Positions 45,953 to 53,366 of a DNA stretch of 64,000 nt are shown here, piece after piece. Made by a program: the position numbers and the translations under genes. Positions within the stretch are counted from its first letter, which is position 1; each line of letters opens with the position of its first letter. This DNA comes from Pseudooceanicola spongiae (GTDB taxonomy: Bacteria; Pseudomonadota; Alphaproteobacteria; Rhodobacterales; Rhodobacteraceae). The notes beneath the pieces are model-generated. The model was not told where the DNA came from and made no database searches. It saw only the letters and a list, made by a program, of their open reading frames with translations. The stretch lies in assembly GCF_014899185.1 (NCBI RefSeq), contig NZ_CP045201.1:914501-978500 (forward strand). The letters run 5' to 3'.

Positions 45953-46399
45953 TCAGGCGGCGACCTTGTCTGCAGCCATCTCGAGCAGCAGCTTCACGGC
46001 GTAGCCATAGCCCCGAGTGCCGGTGCCCGCCATCACGGCCGTCGCCACCCCCGAGACCAGAGAGTTATGGTACATCGGTTCACGCCGGTGGACATTGGTG
46101 ATGTGGAACTCGATCAGCGGATGCGGGTACATCTTCAGCGCATCCATGATGGCCATTGAGTAAAACGTGAAGGCCGCCGGATTGATCAACAAAGCGCAGG
46201 AACCATCGATCGCCTCGTGAATCCAGTCGATCATCTGTTCTTCCGAGTTCGTCTGACGGAACACCAGCCCCACCGAACCCGCAGCCTCGGTGCACAGAGC
46301 TTCCACCTCCGCAAGTGTCACGTGGCCATAGATCTCGGGCTCGCGCTTGCCGAGGCGGTTCAGGTTGGGGCCATTCAGAACATAGACAGGTTTGGTCAT
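45953..46399 (-). CDS. Type II 3-dehydroquinate dehydratase homologue, divergent
   Basis: 148 residues, normal length. The fold is clear from YVLNGPNLNRLGKREPEIYG (catalytic Tyr in IYG), QTNSEEQMIDWIHEA, INPAAF and EFHITNVHRREPM. Canonical NPGAYTHTS is replaced by NPAAFTFYS, so the usual His is missing. Location downstream of a TRAP permease suggests a catabolic paralogue for quinate/shikimate-type acids or a changed reaction. Confidence 0.8.
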   Translation of the reverse strand: MTKPVYVLNGPNLNRLGKREPEIYGHVTLAEVEALCTEAAGSVGLVFRQTNSEEQMIDWIHEAIDGSCALLINPAAFTFYSMAIMDALKMYPHPLIEFHITNVHRREPMYHNSLVSGVATAVMAGTGTRGYGYAVKLLLEMAADKVAA

Positions 46400-46405
46400 G
46401 TTTTC

Positions 46406-47701
46406 TTATCCATTGTAACCGAAGAGACGCGGCAGCCAGAGCGAAAGCTCCGGGATCAGCGTGATGAGGAGCAGCGCGACCAGCAAGGCGCAGAGGAACG
46501 GCAGGATTTCCCTGATGATCTGGCTGAGCGAGCAGCCTGAGATCGTGGTCATCACAAAGAGCAGCAGGCCGTAGGGCGGCGTGATGAGCCCCAGCATGAT
46601 GTTGACCACGCAGACGATCCCGAAATGCACCATGTCGATGCCCAGAGCGCTGGCTGTTGGAATGAAGACCGGTACGATGACCAGCAGGATCGTGGTGCCT
46701 TCAAGCAGGCATCCAAGGACCAGCAGGATCAGATTGACGATCAGCAGAAAGGCGATCGGCGAGAGGTCGAAACCGGCAAGCCAGAGGCTGAGCGCTGCGG
46801 GAATGTTCTCCACCGTGATCACGTAGTTGAAGACGAGGGCTCCGGCGATCAGCATGCCGATGGAGGCCGTGGTGCGTGCGCTGGAGAGGACAGAGGTGTA
46901 GGTCGAGCGCAGCGATATGCTGCGATAGAGAACGGCCGAGACAATCAGCGCATAGAGCGCCGCAACGGCCGCGGCTTCGGTCGGTGTGGTGGCGCCCCCG
47001 TAGATCCCGCCCAATAGGACGACCGGCATCATCAGGGCGGGAAACGCATCGAAGGTAATCTTGGGCAGCTCGCGCAGGGGCACTGGCTGCTCGACAGGGA
47101 AATTTCTGCGGCGCGCCGTCAGTATGATGATGCCCGCCTGCACAAGCCCCATCAGAAGGCCCGGCACGACACCGGCCAGAAAAAGGTAGCCGATGGAGGC
47201 ATCCGAGACGAGAGCGTAGATCACCATCGGGATCGACGGCGGGATGATCGGACCGATCACCGCTGTGGACGCCGTCAGCGCGGCAGCGAATGCGGGGGGA
47301 TATTTGCCGCCTTCCGTCATCATCCTCTGCATCATCTTACCCGAGCCAGCCGCATCGGCGATGGCCGAGCCAGACATGCCGGCAAAGATGATGGACTGCG
47401 CCACGTTGACCAGAGCAAGGCCGCCCTGAAAGCGCCCGATGAATGCGTTGCAGAAGGCCAGAAGCCGCAGTGTCATGTTGCCCGAGTTCATCAGCTCGGC
47501 CGCGAGGATGAAAAGAGGGACCGCCAGCAGGATATAGCTTGAGAACATGCCGTTCAGCAGCTGTTCGGCGGCGGTGCCCATGTCCTGCCCGCTCATCAGC
47601 AGGTAGAGGATCGACGAGGTGATCATCGCATGGCCAACGGGCAGACCCAGCAGCGCCAGCAGAATGATCGACAGAATGGCGGCACTAAACGGATCTATCA
47701 C
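46406..47701 (-). CDS. TRAP transporter large permease (DctM), second system
   Basis: 431 residues, about 12 membrane helices. Family segments AGMSGSAIADAAGSGKMMQ, PPSIPMVIYALVSDASIG and GGATTPTEAAAVAALYAL. Its start overlaps the dctQ stop by four bases; the dehydroquinase gene follows after six bases. Confidence 0.92.
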   Translation of the reverse strand: MIDPFSAAILSIILLALLGLPVGHAMITSSILYLLMSGQDMGTAAEQLLNGMFSSYILLAVPLFILAAELMNSGNMTLRLLAFCNAFIGRFQGGLALVNVAQSIIFAGMSGSAIADAAGSGKMMQRMMTEGGKYPPAFAAALTASTAVIGPIIPPSIPMVIYALVSDASIGYLFLAGVVPGLLMGLVQAGIIILTARRRNFPVEQPVPLRELPKITFDAFPALMMPVVLLGGIYGGATTPTEAAAVAALYALIVSAVLYRSISLRSTYTSVLSSARTTASIGMLIAGALVFNYVITVENIPAALSLWLAGFDLSPIAFLLIVNLILLVLGCLLEGTTILLVIVPVFIPTASALGIDMVHFGIVCVVNIMLGLITPPYGLLLFVMTTISGCSLSQIIREILPFLCALLVALLLITLIPELSLWLPRLFGYNG

Positions 47702-48222
47702 GGCTCGCCCTCCGCGCCGCCAGAGCGGCGGGCATCGGCGTCACGCCCGCGCAGCGCCGCCCAGAGCAACCAGCCGTAGCGTGCCAGCGTGGCCACCGCG
47801 AAGATGATGTAGATAGAGTAGACCCAGTCGTAGCGCAGATCGAGGTAGGAGGTTTCCTGTATCTTCATGAAGGTGACGAAGTCCCAGGCCGCAGGCAGTG
47901 AATATCCGTAGAGAAACAACAGTGCTATGCAGGCGAGTATCGTCATCAATCGGCGGGTCCGCGGCCCGACCATCGAGATCAGGAAGTCGAAGCGGATTTC
48001 TTCACGCTCTCGCAACACGAAGGACGCCCCCCAGAGAACCAGCCAGAGCCACATGATCGTGGTCAGCTCCGAAGCGCCACCGACAGGGAGGTTCAGCAGA
48101 TAGCGAAAGGCCACCTGCACAACGAAGGCAATGAACATCACTGTCAGCATCGCGACGGCAATATCCTCGGCCCTGCGCCGCAGCCAGGACCCGAGCACAG
48201 TCAGTCTTTCCAAGTTTCTCAC
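47698..48222 (-). CDS. TRAP transporter small permease (DctQ), second system
   Basis: 174 residues with four membrane helices. FVVQVAFRYLLNLPVGGASELTTIMWLWLVLWGASFVLREREEIRFD is the DctQ core. Middle gene of the dctPQM-aroQ-like operon. Confidence 0.88.
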   Translation of the reverse strand: MRNLERLTVLGSWLRRRAEDIAVAMLTVMFIAFVVQVAFRYLLNLPVGGASELTTIMWLWLVLWGASFVLREREEIRFDFLISMVGPRTRRLMTILACIALLFLYGYSLPAAWDFVTFMKIQETSYLDLRYDWVYSIYIIFAVATLARYGWLLWAALRGRDADARRSGGAEGEP

Positions 48223-48288
48223 CTTTCAGCCACCGCACCCCGAAACAGGGTGCGGCAGTGGTTGGAAGCAGTGGATGGAGGCAGCGGG

Positions 48289-49275
48289 TCAGAGGCTGTT
48301 GATGCGCTCAAGCATGCCGTCGGGCCAGTCCTGGGACAGTTCCGACTCCAGGTACATCTGCTGCGCATGGGTGCGGAAGGCTTCCAGGTCGGGGGTGTAT
48401 ATCTTGACGCCCTGTTCCTTGAAGAAGGACGCAAGCTCCTCCTCGCGTGCGAGATGTTGCTGGGCGCTCCATGCGATTGCCTCGTCCGCGGCAGCCTGGA
48501 ACGTGGCGCGTTGCTCCTGCGTGAAGCCGTTCCAGACCTCACTGGAGACGACCAGCAGATCGTAGCCCACCAAGTGCGACGTCAACACGATCTGCTTCAA
48601 CACCTCATAGAACTTCATGTTCTGGACGTTGGGCAAGGGGTTGTCCTGACCATCGATCGCGCCGGTTTGCAGGCCGGTATAGACTTCGGCGTAGGCCATG
48701 GGCGTCGGATTGGCCCCCAGCGACTTGCCCAGAAATTGCCATGCATCTCCGCCTGGCATCCGTAGCTTCACGCCGGCCATGTCCTGTGGTGTATTGATCT
48801 GCTTGTCGATCCGCAGGCCCACCTGTCGGGTACCGAAGTACGTCGGCCCCAGGATGTGAATGCCCAGCTTTTCTTCCGCCAGTCCCACCATCTCCGCCCC
48901 GGCGTCACTGTTGAAGAAGGCGTTCAGGTGTTCGACGTCCCGGAAGAGATAGGCAGATGTCAGGATCGAGAACTCCTTGATCTGTGTCGCGATATCTTGA
49001 GGCGCGACATTGCCCATATCCAGGTTGCCGCGCTGGATCGCGATGATTTCGGTGGTCTGCTTGAACAGGTTGCCGCCGTAGAAAAGTTCGAGATTTGCAA
49101 AGTCCGAGACAGAAGCGGCCAGCTTCTTCATCATCTCTGCACGGATGTCCTGCTCAGAGAAAACAGCCGAGAAGCGAAGCTGCTTCGCGTCCTGCGCGAA
49201 AGCTGGCACACCTGTGCCAAGCGTCAGGCCGGCAGCTGCCATACCCCCTAGAAATATCCTACGGTTTGTCATCAA
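48289..49275 (-). CDS. TRAP transporter substrate-binding protein (DctP), second system
   Basis: 328 residues. N-terminal NRRIFLGGMAAAGL resembles a Tat-type signal, cleaved near AFA-QD (about 28). The ligand Arg lies in MAGVKLRMPGGDAWQ, followed by GAIDGQDNPLPNVQNMKF, the usual DctP clamp. A candidate operator lies about 30 bases upstream of its start. The substrate is unknown. Confidence 0.92.
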   Translation of the reverse strand: MMTNRRIFLGGMAAAGLTLGTGVPAFAQDAKQLRFSAVFSEQDIRAEMMKKLAASVSDFANLELFYGGNLFKQTTEIIAIQRGNLDMGNVAPQDIATQIKEFSILTSAYLFRDVEHLNAFFNSDAGAEMVGLAEEKLGIHILGPTYFGTRQVGLRIDKQINTPQDMAGVKLRMPGGDAWQFLGKSLGANPTPMAYAEVYTGLQTGAIDGQDNPLPNVQNMKFYEVLKQIVLTSHLVGYDLLVVSSEVWNGFTQEQRATFQAAADEAIAWSAQQHLAREEELASFFKEQGVKIYTPDLEAFRTHAQQMYLESELSQDWPDGMLERINSL

Positions 49276-49306
49276 TCCCTCCCTTTTTTGCGCATACGAT
49301 TAATAA

Positions 49307-49320
49307 ATCATATGACGATC
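49307..49320. promoter_or_regulatory. Candidate GntR operator upstream of the second TRAP operon
   Basis: ATCATATGACGATC differs at two positions from the site at 45100-45113 in front of the GntR gene. Confidence 0.5.
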
Positions 49321-50205
49321 TAATCATCCTAAGATGAAGTCTCTTTATTGGTAAAGGGGGAATTCACACGCACGCACCTTAAAGTTGCAAGAAGACAAAG
49401 AAAAACAGCCTTCGCTGATCTGCACGGGAAAGGTTTTCTTGATTTTAGACAGTCAGGACTTTCGGCTCTATTCAGTTCCCAAATTTCTCAGAACAGATGC
49501 ACCGCGCGCTGAGCTTGGCCGCTGGGGACTCTGCATATCAGGTGCAAGCTCCACGATATTCTTTTGGGTCACAGGAGTTTACTGGCCGAAAAGAGCCCCT
49601 CCCTACAGTCAAGCTCCGACATGTGCTGCTCGTCTCCAGACATCTTGGCACCGGGGTCGCCGTTTCCCCAAGTTGCCCGAGCGAACCGTGAGCCTCTACA
49701 GCGATCACACCCGACGCCGGAACGGGATCCTGCCTCACTGTCAACCAAAGTGATCAAATCAGACCGCTGGCTGCGGACGTCGCAGCAGTGCTGGGCAGTG
49801 GCAAATCTAAATTCCTAGGCTATTTGACAGTAAAGCACTCGGCGTTGGGAGAATGATGCCCAGAGATCACTTCTGATGCTCCCTGCCTCTCTTTAAAGTT
49901 TCTTGCTCTGTCTTGAGGATACGGACATCGGTCCCACTCCGGTCTGAATGTCGGACGAGATAACGATACCTTTCCGACATCAGCTCAGTGCTTCGATGTA
50001 CGGGGGTCGTATAGCGAAGGTCAGAAAGCCAATACACAGCAAGCCAGCGGACTGTTTATACGTCAGGGCTTGATCGACAGATCCATGCAAGTGAATGACG
50101 CTGCGCGCCATCGCGCAACGAAATCATCTGGCGAACTGATCTGCTCCTCATCTTCGGACTGGATATGGAGCTTTCTAGCTTTTCTTCTGATGATCGCGTT
50201 GCGTG
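49321..50205. other. Gene-free stretch before the IS21 element
   Basis: About 890 bases of lower-GC sequence. Open frames here (for example 49385-49753) have no recognisable protein features, no good ribosome site and unusual composition. No RNA gene was recognised. Probably decayed DNA at the edge of the insertion-sequence cluster. Confidence 0.45.
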
Positions 50206-50712
50206 TATGTTGGATGTCACTCATAACTGACCGAGCATTGTCACCGAGAACTGACCCGCCCGTTTGTTATGTCTTCTGGTTCATGACGTGGTCAATGGCG
50301 CTGTATCCTTCCGTTTCTTTTTCGCTGTCTCGGAGCTGGCTTTGAAGCGGTAGCTGTCGTTTCCGGTCTCGAGGATGTGGCAGCGGTGGGTGAGGCGATC
50401 GAGGAGTGCAGTGGTCATCTTGGCGTCGCCAAAAACGCTGGCCCACTCGCTGAAGCTCAGATTGGTGGTAATGACCACACTGGTGCGCTCGTATAGTTTG
50501 CTGAGAAGATGGAACAGCAGCGCACCGCCCGAGGCGCTGAACGGCAGGTAGCCGAGCTCGTCCAGGATCACCAATTCGGTCTTCACCAGCGCCTCGGCGA
50601 TCTTTCCAGCTTTTCCCTGGGCCTTTTCTTGTTCCAGCGCATTCACCAGTTCGACGGTCGAGAAGAAGCGCACCCGCTTGCGATGATGCTCAATGGCCTG
50701 AATGCTCAATGT

Positions 50713-50740
50713 CACGCCAAAGGCGTGCTTTCAGCACGAC
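50713..50740 (+). repeat. Palindromic mini-element, family A (copy A1)
   Basis: 28 bases. Arms CACGCC / GGCGTG around AAA, and CGTGCT / AGCACG around TTC. Removing it rejoins the istB codons so that GKSHVA continues as [10 protein letters not shown]. Confidence 0.8.
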
Positions 50741-50917
50741 CGCAACGTGGCTTTTCCCAGTTCCGGGTCCGCCGATCAGGACCACGTTCTCGGCCGCGTC
50801 CATGAACTCGCACCGATGCAGTTGGCGCACGAGGGCTTCGTTGACCTCGCTGGTGGCAAAGTCGAAGCGGGACAGGTCCTTGTAGGCCGGGAAGCGCGCG
50901 GCCTTCATGTGATAGGC

Positions 50918-50954
50918 CCCTCTCGTGCATGTAAACATGCACTGCCGGGCAGTG
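50918..50954 (+). repeat. Palindromic mini-element, family B (copy B1)
   Basis: 37 bases: start CCCTCTCG, hairpin GTGCATG/CATGCAC around TAAA, then CACTGCC pairing with GGCAGTG, end GGGCAGTG. Removal restores the istB codons for SIAYHMKAAR exactly. 3' flank GATGG. Confidence 0.82.
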
Positions 50955-51014
50955 GATGGAGCGCACCTCGCGTTCGGCCATTTCAGCCTTGAGCAGTTGC
51001 GACAGGATCGGGGC

Positions 51015-51042
51015 CGTGCCGGAGGCACGCTTTCAGCGTGAC
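51015..51042 (+). repeat. Palindromic mini-element, family A (copy A2)
   Basis: 28 bases. Arms CGTGCC / GGCACG around GGA, and CACGCT / AGCGTG around TTC. Compared with A1 all three arms have changed together (AC to GT and back), keeping both stems. Removal restores istB FDAAPILSQ. Confidence 0.82.
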
Positions 51043-51098
51043 CGCGTCAAATGCAGGCGCTCCCTGTTCCATGAGGTCATGCACTGCCTGCGCCATGC

Positions 51099-51126
51099 GT
51101 CGTGCTGGAAGCACGCCTTTGGCGTG
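51099..51126 (-). repeat. Palindromic mini-element, family A (copy A3)
   Basis: 28 bases in the opposite orientation to A1, with CTTCC in place of CTTTC in the second loop. Inserted between the istB codons for KMH and MAQ; the net gain of 27 bases keeps the frame open. Confidence 0.78.
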
Positions 51127-51165
51127 ATGCATCTTGAGGCTGCGCAGCATGATGACAATTGCGGC

Positions 51166-51191
51166 GTCGCGCCAGAGGCGCGCAGGATTGA
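51166..51191 (+). repeat. Degenerate family A element (copy A8)
   Basis: GTCGCGCC / GGCGCGC around AGA keeps the first hairpin; the third arm is replaced by unrelated bases. Lies near the start of istB between codons for H and DAA. Confidence 0.55.
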
Positions 51192-51414
51192 ATGGGCGGG
51201 ATCATGACGCATGGCGTGTGCCTCCCCGCAGTCCATCGTAGCGCGCAACGTTGGCCTCAGGCTCCTTCTTCAGGGCGAGACTTGAAGGTGGCGTCACATC
51301 GGGCTGGTCGATTGGCGTGCCATCCACCAGCCTGTGGAGCAGGTTCAGCACATGGGTCTTGGTCGGCACGCCCGCCTCCAGCGCCATGTCCACGGCGCAC
51401 AGAACGGCCTGTTC

Positions 51415-51444
51415 GTCATGCTGAAAGCATGCCTCCGGCATGAC
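51415..51444 (-). repeat. Palindromic mini-element, family A (copy A4)
   Basis: On the minus strand GTC, arm CATGCC / GGCATG around GGA, arm GCATGC / AGCATG, end GAC. A net 27-base gain inserts VMPEACFQH in frame between LHH and DEQAV of istA. Confidence 0.8.
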
Positions 51445-51690
51445 GTGATGCAAAACCAAGGACAGAATCTCGACCATCTCGCGATCGCCGCCGGGCTTGC
51501 GCAGCATCTGCCCCTGCAATTGACGGAACGCCTCTGGCATCTCGACGAAGGGCGCACCATTTCGTAGCGCGCCCGGCTTGCGCTGGACCACGGCGAGGCA
51601 ATGTTGCCAGTCATAGATGACGCGGCCAGGTTGCCGGTGCGACCGCTCAATGATGCGCCGATGCTCGCAGACCACGTGCCCTTCGGCCGT

Positions 51691-51719
51691 CACGCCAAAG
51701 GCGTGCTTTCCAGCACGAC
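51691..51719 (+). repeat. Palindromic mini-element, family A (copy A5)
   Basis: 29 bases; as A1 but with CTTTCC in the second loop. Interrupts istA between RLV and AEGHVVCEH, out of frame. Confidence 0.78.
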
Positions 51720-51812
51720 CACCAGCCGTTCAGGGTAGATGTGCAGGCTGACGGGGCGGTTTGCGAAGCTGGCAGGCACAGAGTAGCGATTGCGGTCGAA
51801 GGTGATAAGGCC

Positions 51813-51853
51813 CCCTCTCGGCAGCATGCTTCGCATGCGCCTGCCGGGCAATG
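51813..51853 (+). repeat. Palindromic mini-element, family B (copy B2)
   Basis: 41 bases: CCCTCTCG start, hairpin with GCATGC / GCATGC around TTC extended by GGCAG / CTGCC, end GGGCAATG. Removal joins istA KRVSPT to GLITFDRNRYS. 3' flank CGTGG. Confidence 0.8.
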
Positions 51854-51949
51854 CGTGGGCGATACGCGCTTGCTCTGTTCGACGAAGCCATCAAAGGCCG
51901 TAGGCAAGGGCATCAGCGTCGGCTTCTCGGCCTCCCAGGCATCGGCAAT

Positions 51950-51992
51950 ACTGCCCGCTGACCGGCAACACATGCTTGCATGTGTGAGAGGG
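51950..51992 (-). repeat. Palindromic mini-element, family B (copy B4)
   Basis: 43 bases on the minus strand: CCCTCTCA start, hairpin CACATGC / GCATGTG around AA, TGCCGG core with a longer spacer, end GGGCAGT. Removal joins istA HGTLS to IADAWEAEKPT. Confidence 0.75.
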
Positions 51993-52100
51993 GGACAAAG
52001 TGCCATGCGCAGTCTCGGCCCACAGAACCTTGCAGCGCTCTTCAAGCCAGTCATTCAGCGCATCGAGATCTGAGAAGGCTGGCATCACCTGCCAGAGCCG

Positions 52101-52127
52101 TAGTGCCGGAGGCGCGCTTTCAGCGCG
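52101..52127 (+). repeat. Palindromic mini-element, family A (copy A6)
   Basis: 27 bases net, with GCC / GGC around GGA and GCGCGC / AGCGCG around TTTC. Inserted in frame in istA between NVRDARR and LWQVMPAF. Confidence 0.78.
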
Positions 52128-52217
52128 ACGCGCATCGCGGACGTTCTTCTCCACCTGTCCTTTCTCCCAGCCCGCTGCCGGATTGCAAAAATTGGGCTCA
52201 AAAACGTAGTGGCTGGC

Positions 52218-52260
52218 TCCTCTCGGCAGAATTGCTGCGCAATTCGCCTGCCGGGCAATG
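52218..52260 (+). repeat. Palindromic mini-element, family B (copy B3)
   Basis: 43 bases: TCCTCTCG start, hairpin GAATTGC / GCAATTC around TGC, CTGCC core, end GGGCAATG. Removal restores istA ARFLAMASHYVFEP to the base. 3' flank CATGG. Confidence 0.82.
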
Positions 52261-52339
52261 CATGGCCAGGAACCGCGCATTCACATCACGCTTCTTGCCA
52301 GCGCCCACGCGATCCACCGCCGTCTTCGCGTCCATTGTC

Positions 52340-52370
52340 CTCGGACCAATGGCGGACAATTCCCGCTGTC
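52340..52370. repeat. Possible third type of small palindromic insertion (C)
   Basis: 31 extra bases in istA after the IYD codons. GTCC/GGAC and ATTGTCC/GGACAAT pairings make overlapping hairpins, and TTGTC/CTGTC flank it. It matches neither family A nor B at its ends. Confidence 0.4.
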
Positions 52371-52533
52371 GTAGATCCCGCGGCCCGGGAGCCCTCAAAG
52401 ACCCGGAACGCTTGCCAGTGCGCGTCAAACAGCATCTCATGCGTCTGCAACAGATAGGCCCTGACCAGAAACGCCCGACTGTGCGACAGCTTGATATGGG
52501 CCACCTGCAACTTGATGCGCTCGCCGCCGACGC

Positions 52534-52563
52534 CGTGCCGGAGGCGCGCAGACCGTGCGCGAC
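52534..52563 (+). repeat. Palindromic mini-element, family A (copy A7)
   Basis: 30 bases: CGTGCC, GGA, GGCGCGC, an altered second loop, GCGCGAC end. The net 30-base gain is in frame after FQFDWSEDW of istA. Confidence 0.7.
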
Positions 52564-53366
52564 CCCAGTCCTCGCTCCAGTCAAACTGGAACGCCTCGCC
52601 CGGCTGGAACACCAGCGGCACGAATGTCCCGCGATCGGTGGTTTGCAGCGCAGGTTGCCGATCCCCCTTCCATACCCGCACGAAGGCTGCGACCCGCTCA
52701 TACGAGCCGCCATAGCCAAGCTGAACAAGATCAGCGTGCATCTGCTTGGCGGTGCGCCGGTCCTTGCGCGACTTGCGCTGCTCCGTCACCAGCCAGCCTG
52801 TCAGCTTCGCGGCATACGGGTCCAGCTTGCTTGGCCTTGATGGTGCCTGGAACTTGGGCTCAACAGTGCCCGCCCGCAGATACCTCCTGATGGTGTTGCG
52901 AGACAGCCCGGTCCGCCGTGAAATCTCGCGGATGGGCATCTTGTCCCGCAACGCCCAACGTCGAATGACGCTTAAAAAAATCCTTGTCGATCACTCCAAT
53001 AACCCCCGACAAATCCCGTCAGGGGCAAGGTTCCACATGGGTCAATTCTCAGTGACAATTTCGACTGCTGCTGGGTCAGCTCTGAGTGACATCCAACAGC
53101 GTGATTTCTATTTTCAGCGAGTAGACACTCTCGGGTAGTCGGTAGCCAAAGGCGTTGGGCGGGCAGCGCTGATCGCCGACTTGCATCCATTTTCGCGGCT
53201 GGAGACCCGGTCTGACAGGCACAAAAGTATAACACCCTTATTCCAAAAATCATCGCACAATGAAAGGTTTGTGTTCCATCCCGGACGGTCACATAGCCTC
53301 TCGGCAATCTGCATTTTTCATGGAGAGGCCGGTTCTGATCGACGTTTTGGACGGGGTGCAACCACT

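Larger units (their letters stand above)
50281..51212 (-). pseudogene. istB: istB, IS21 helper ATPase, interrupted by five small insertions
   Basis: Starts at the ATG at 51212, overlapping the istA stop. Ignoring the insertions it is a standard IstB: a KMH...MAQAV N-terminus, AAYHMKAARFPAYKDL-like core, Walker A GGPGTGKSH, then [15 protein letters not shown] (Walker B), TTNLSFSEW and [14 protein letters not shown]. Insertions at 51166, 51099, 51015, 50918 and 50713 break it, several out of frame. Apart from these the coding sequence is barely decayed. Confidence 0.85.
51202..52994 (-). pseudogene. istA: istA, IS21 DDE transposase, interrupted by about eight small insertions
   Basis: Candidate GTG start at 52994. 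Helix-turn-helix MPIREISRRTGLSRNTIRRYLRAG; catalytic-core start FQFDWSEDW; then KLQVAHIKLSHSRAF, NARFLAM/SHYVFEP, NPAAGWEKGQVEKNVRDAR and the C-terminal RNRYSVPASFANRPV and PTKTHVLNLLHRL. A run of seven T (rev. comp. of 52974-52980) shifts the frame near the start. Insertions at 52534, 52340, 52218, 52101, 51950, 51813, 51691 and 51415 interrupt it; some keep the frame. Confidence 0.82.
50206..53098 (-). mobile_element. IS21-family insertion sequence, riddled with tiny palindromic insertions
   Basis: Terminal inverted repeats: TGTTGGATGTCACTCA at 50208-50223 and its exact reverse complement at 53083-53098. GCGTG occurs just outside both ends (50201-50205 and 53099-53103) as a likely 5-bp target duplication, leaving two unmatched bases (TA) at the left. 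It carries istA and istB on the minus strand. The 2.9-kb length exceeds the usual 2.0-2.6 kb; about 0.4 kb is accounted for by the small insertions listed separately. Confidence 0.85.

Noticed and set aside
49385-49753. Open frame in the pre-IS gap
   Set aside because: No recognisable segment, odd composition and no ribosome site.
50281-51212. Normal two-frame istB expression by programmed frameshift
   Set aside because: Breaks coincide exactly with inserted palindromes, not with slippery sites.
50713-52563. CRISPR-like array
   Set aside because: The repeats are irregularly spaced, occur in both orientations, differ in their stems and lie inside transposase codons; no cas gene is near.
53104-53180. 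Fragment of a PRiA4b ORF-3-like gene cut by the IS21
   Set aside because: The resemblance used bases of the IS terminal repeat; joining the flanks at the 5-bp duplication gives a different, short frame.
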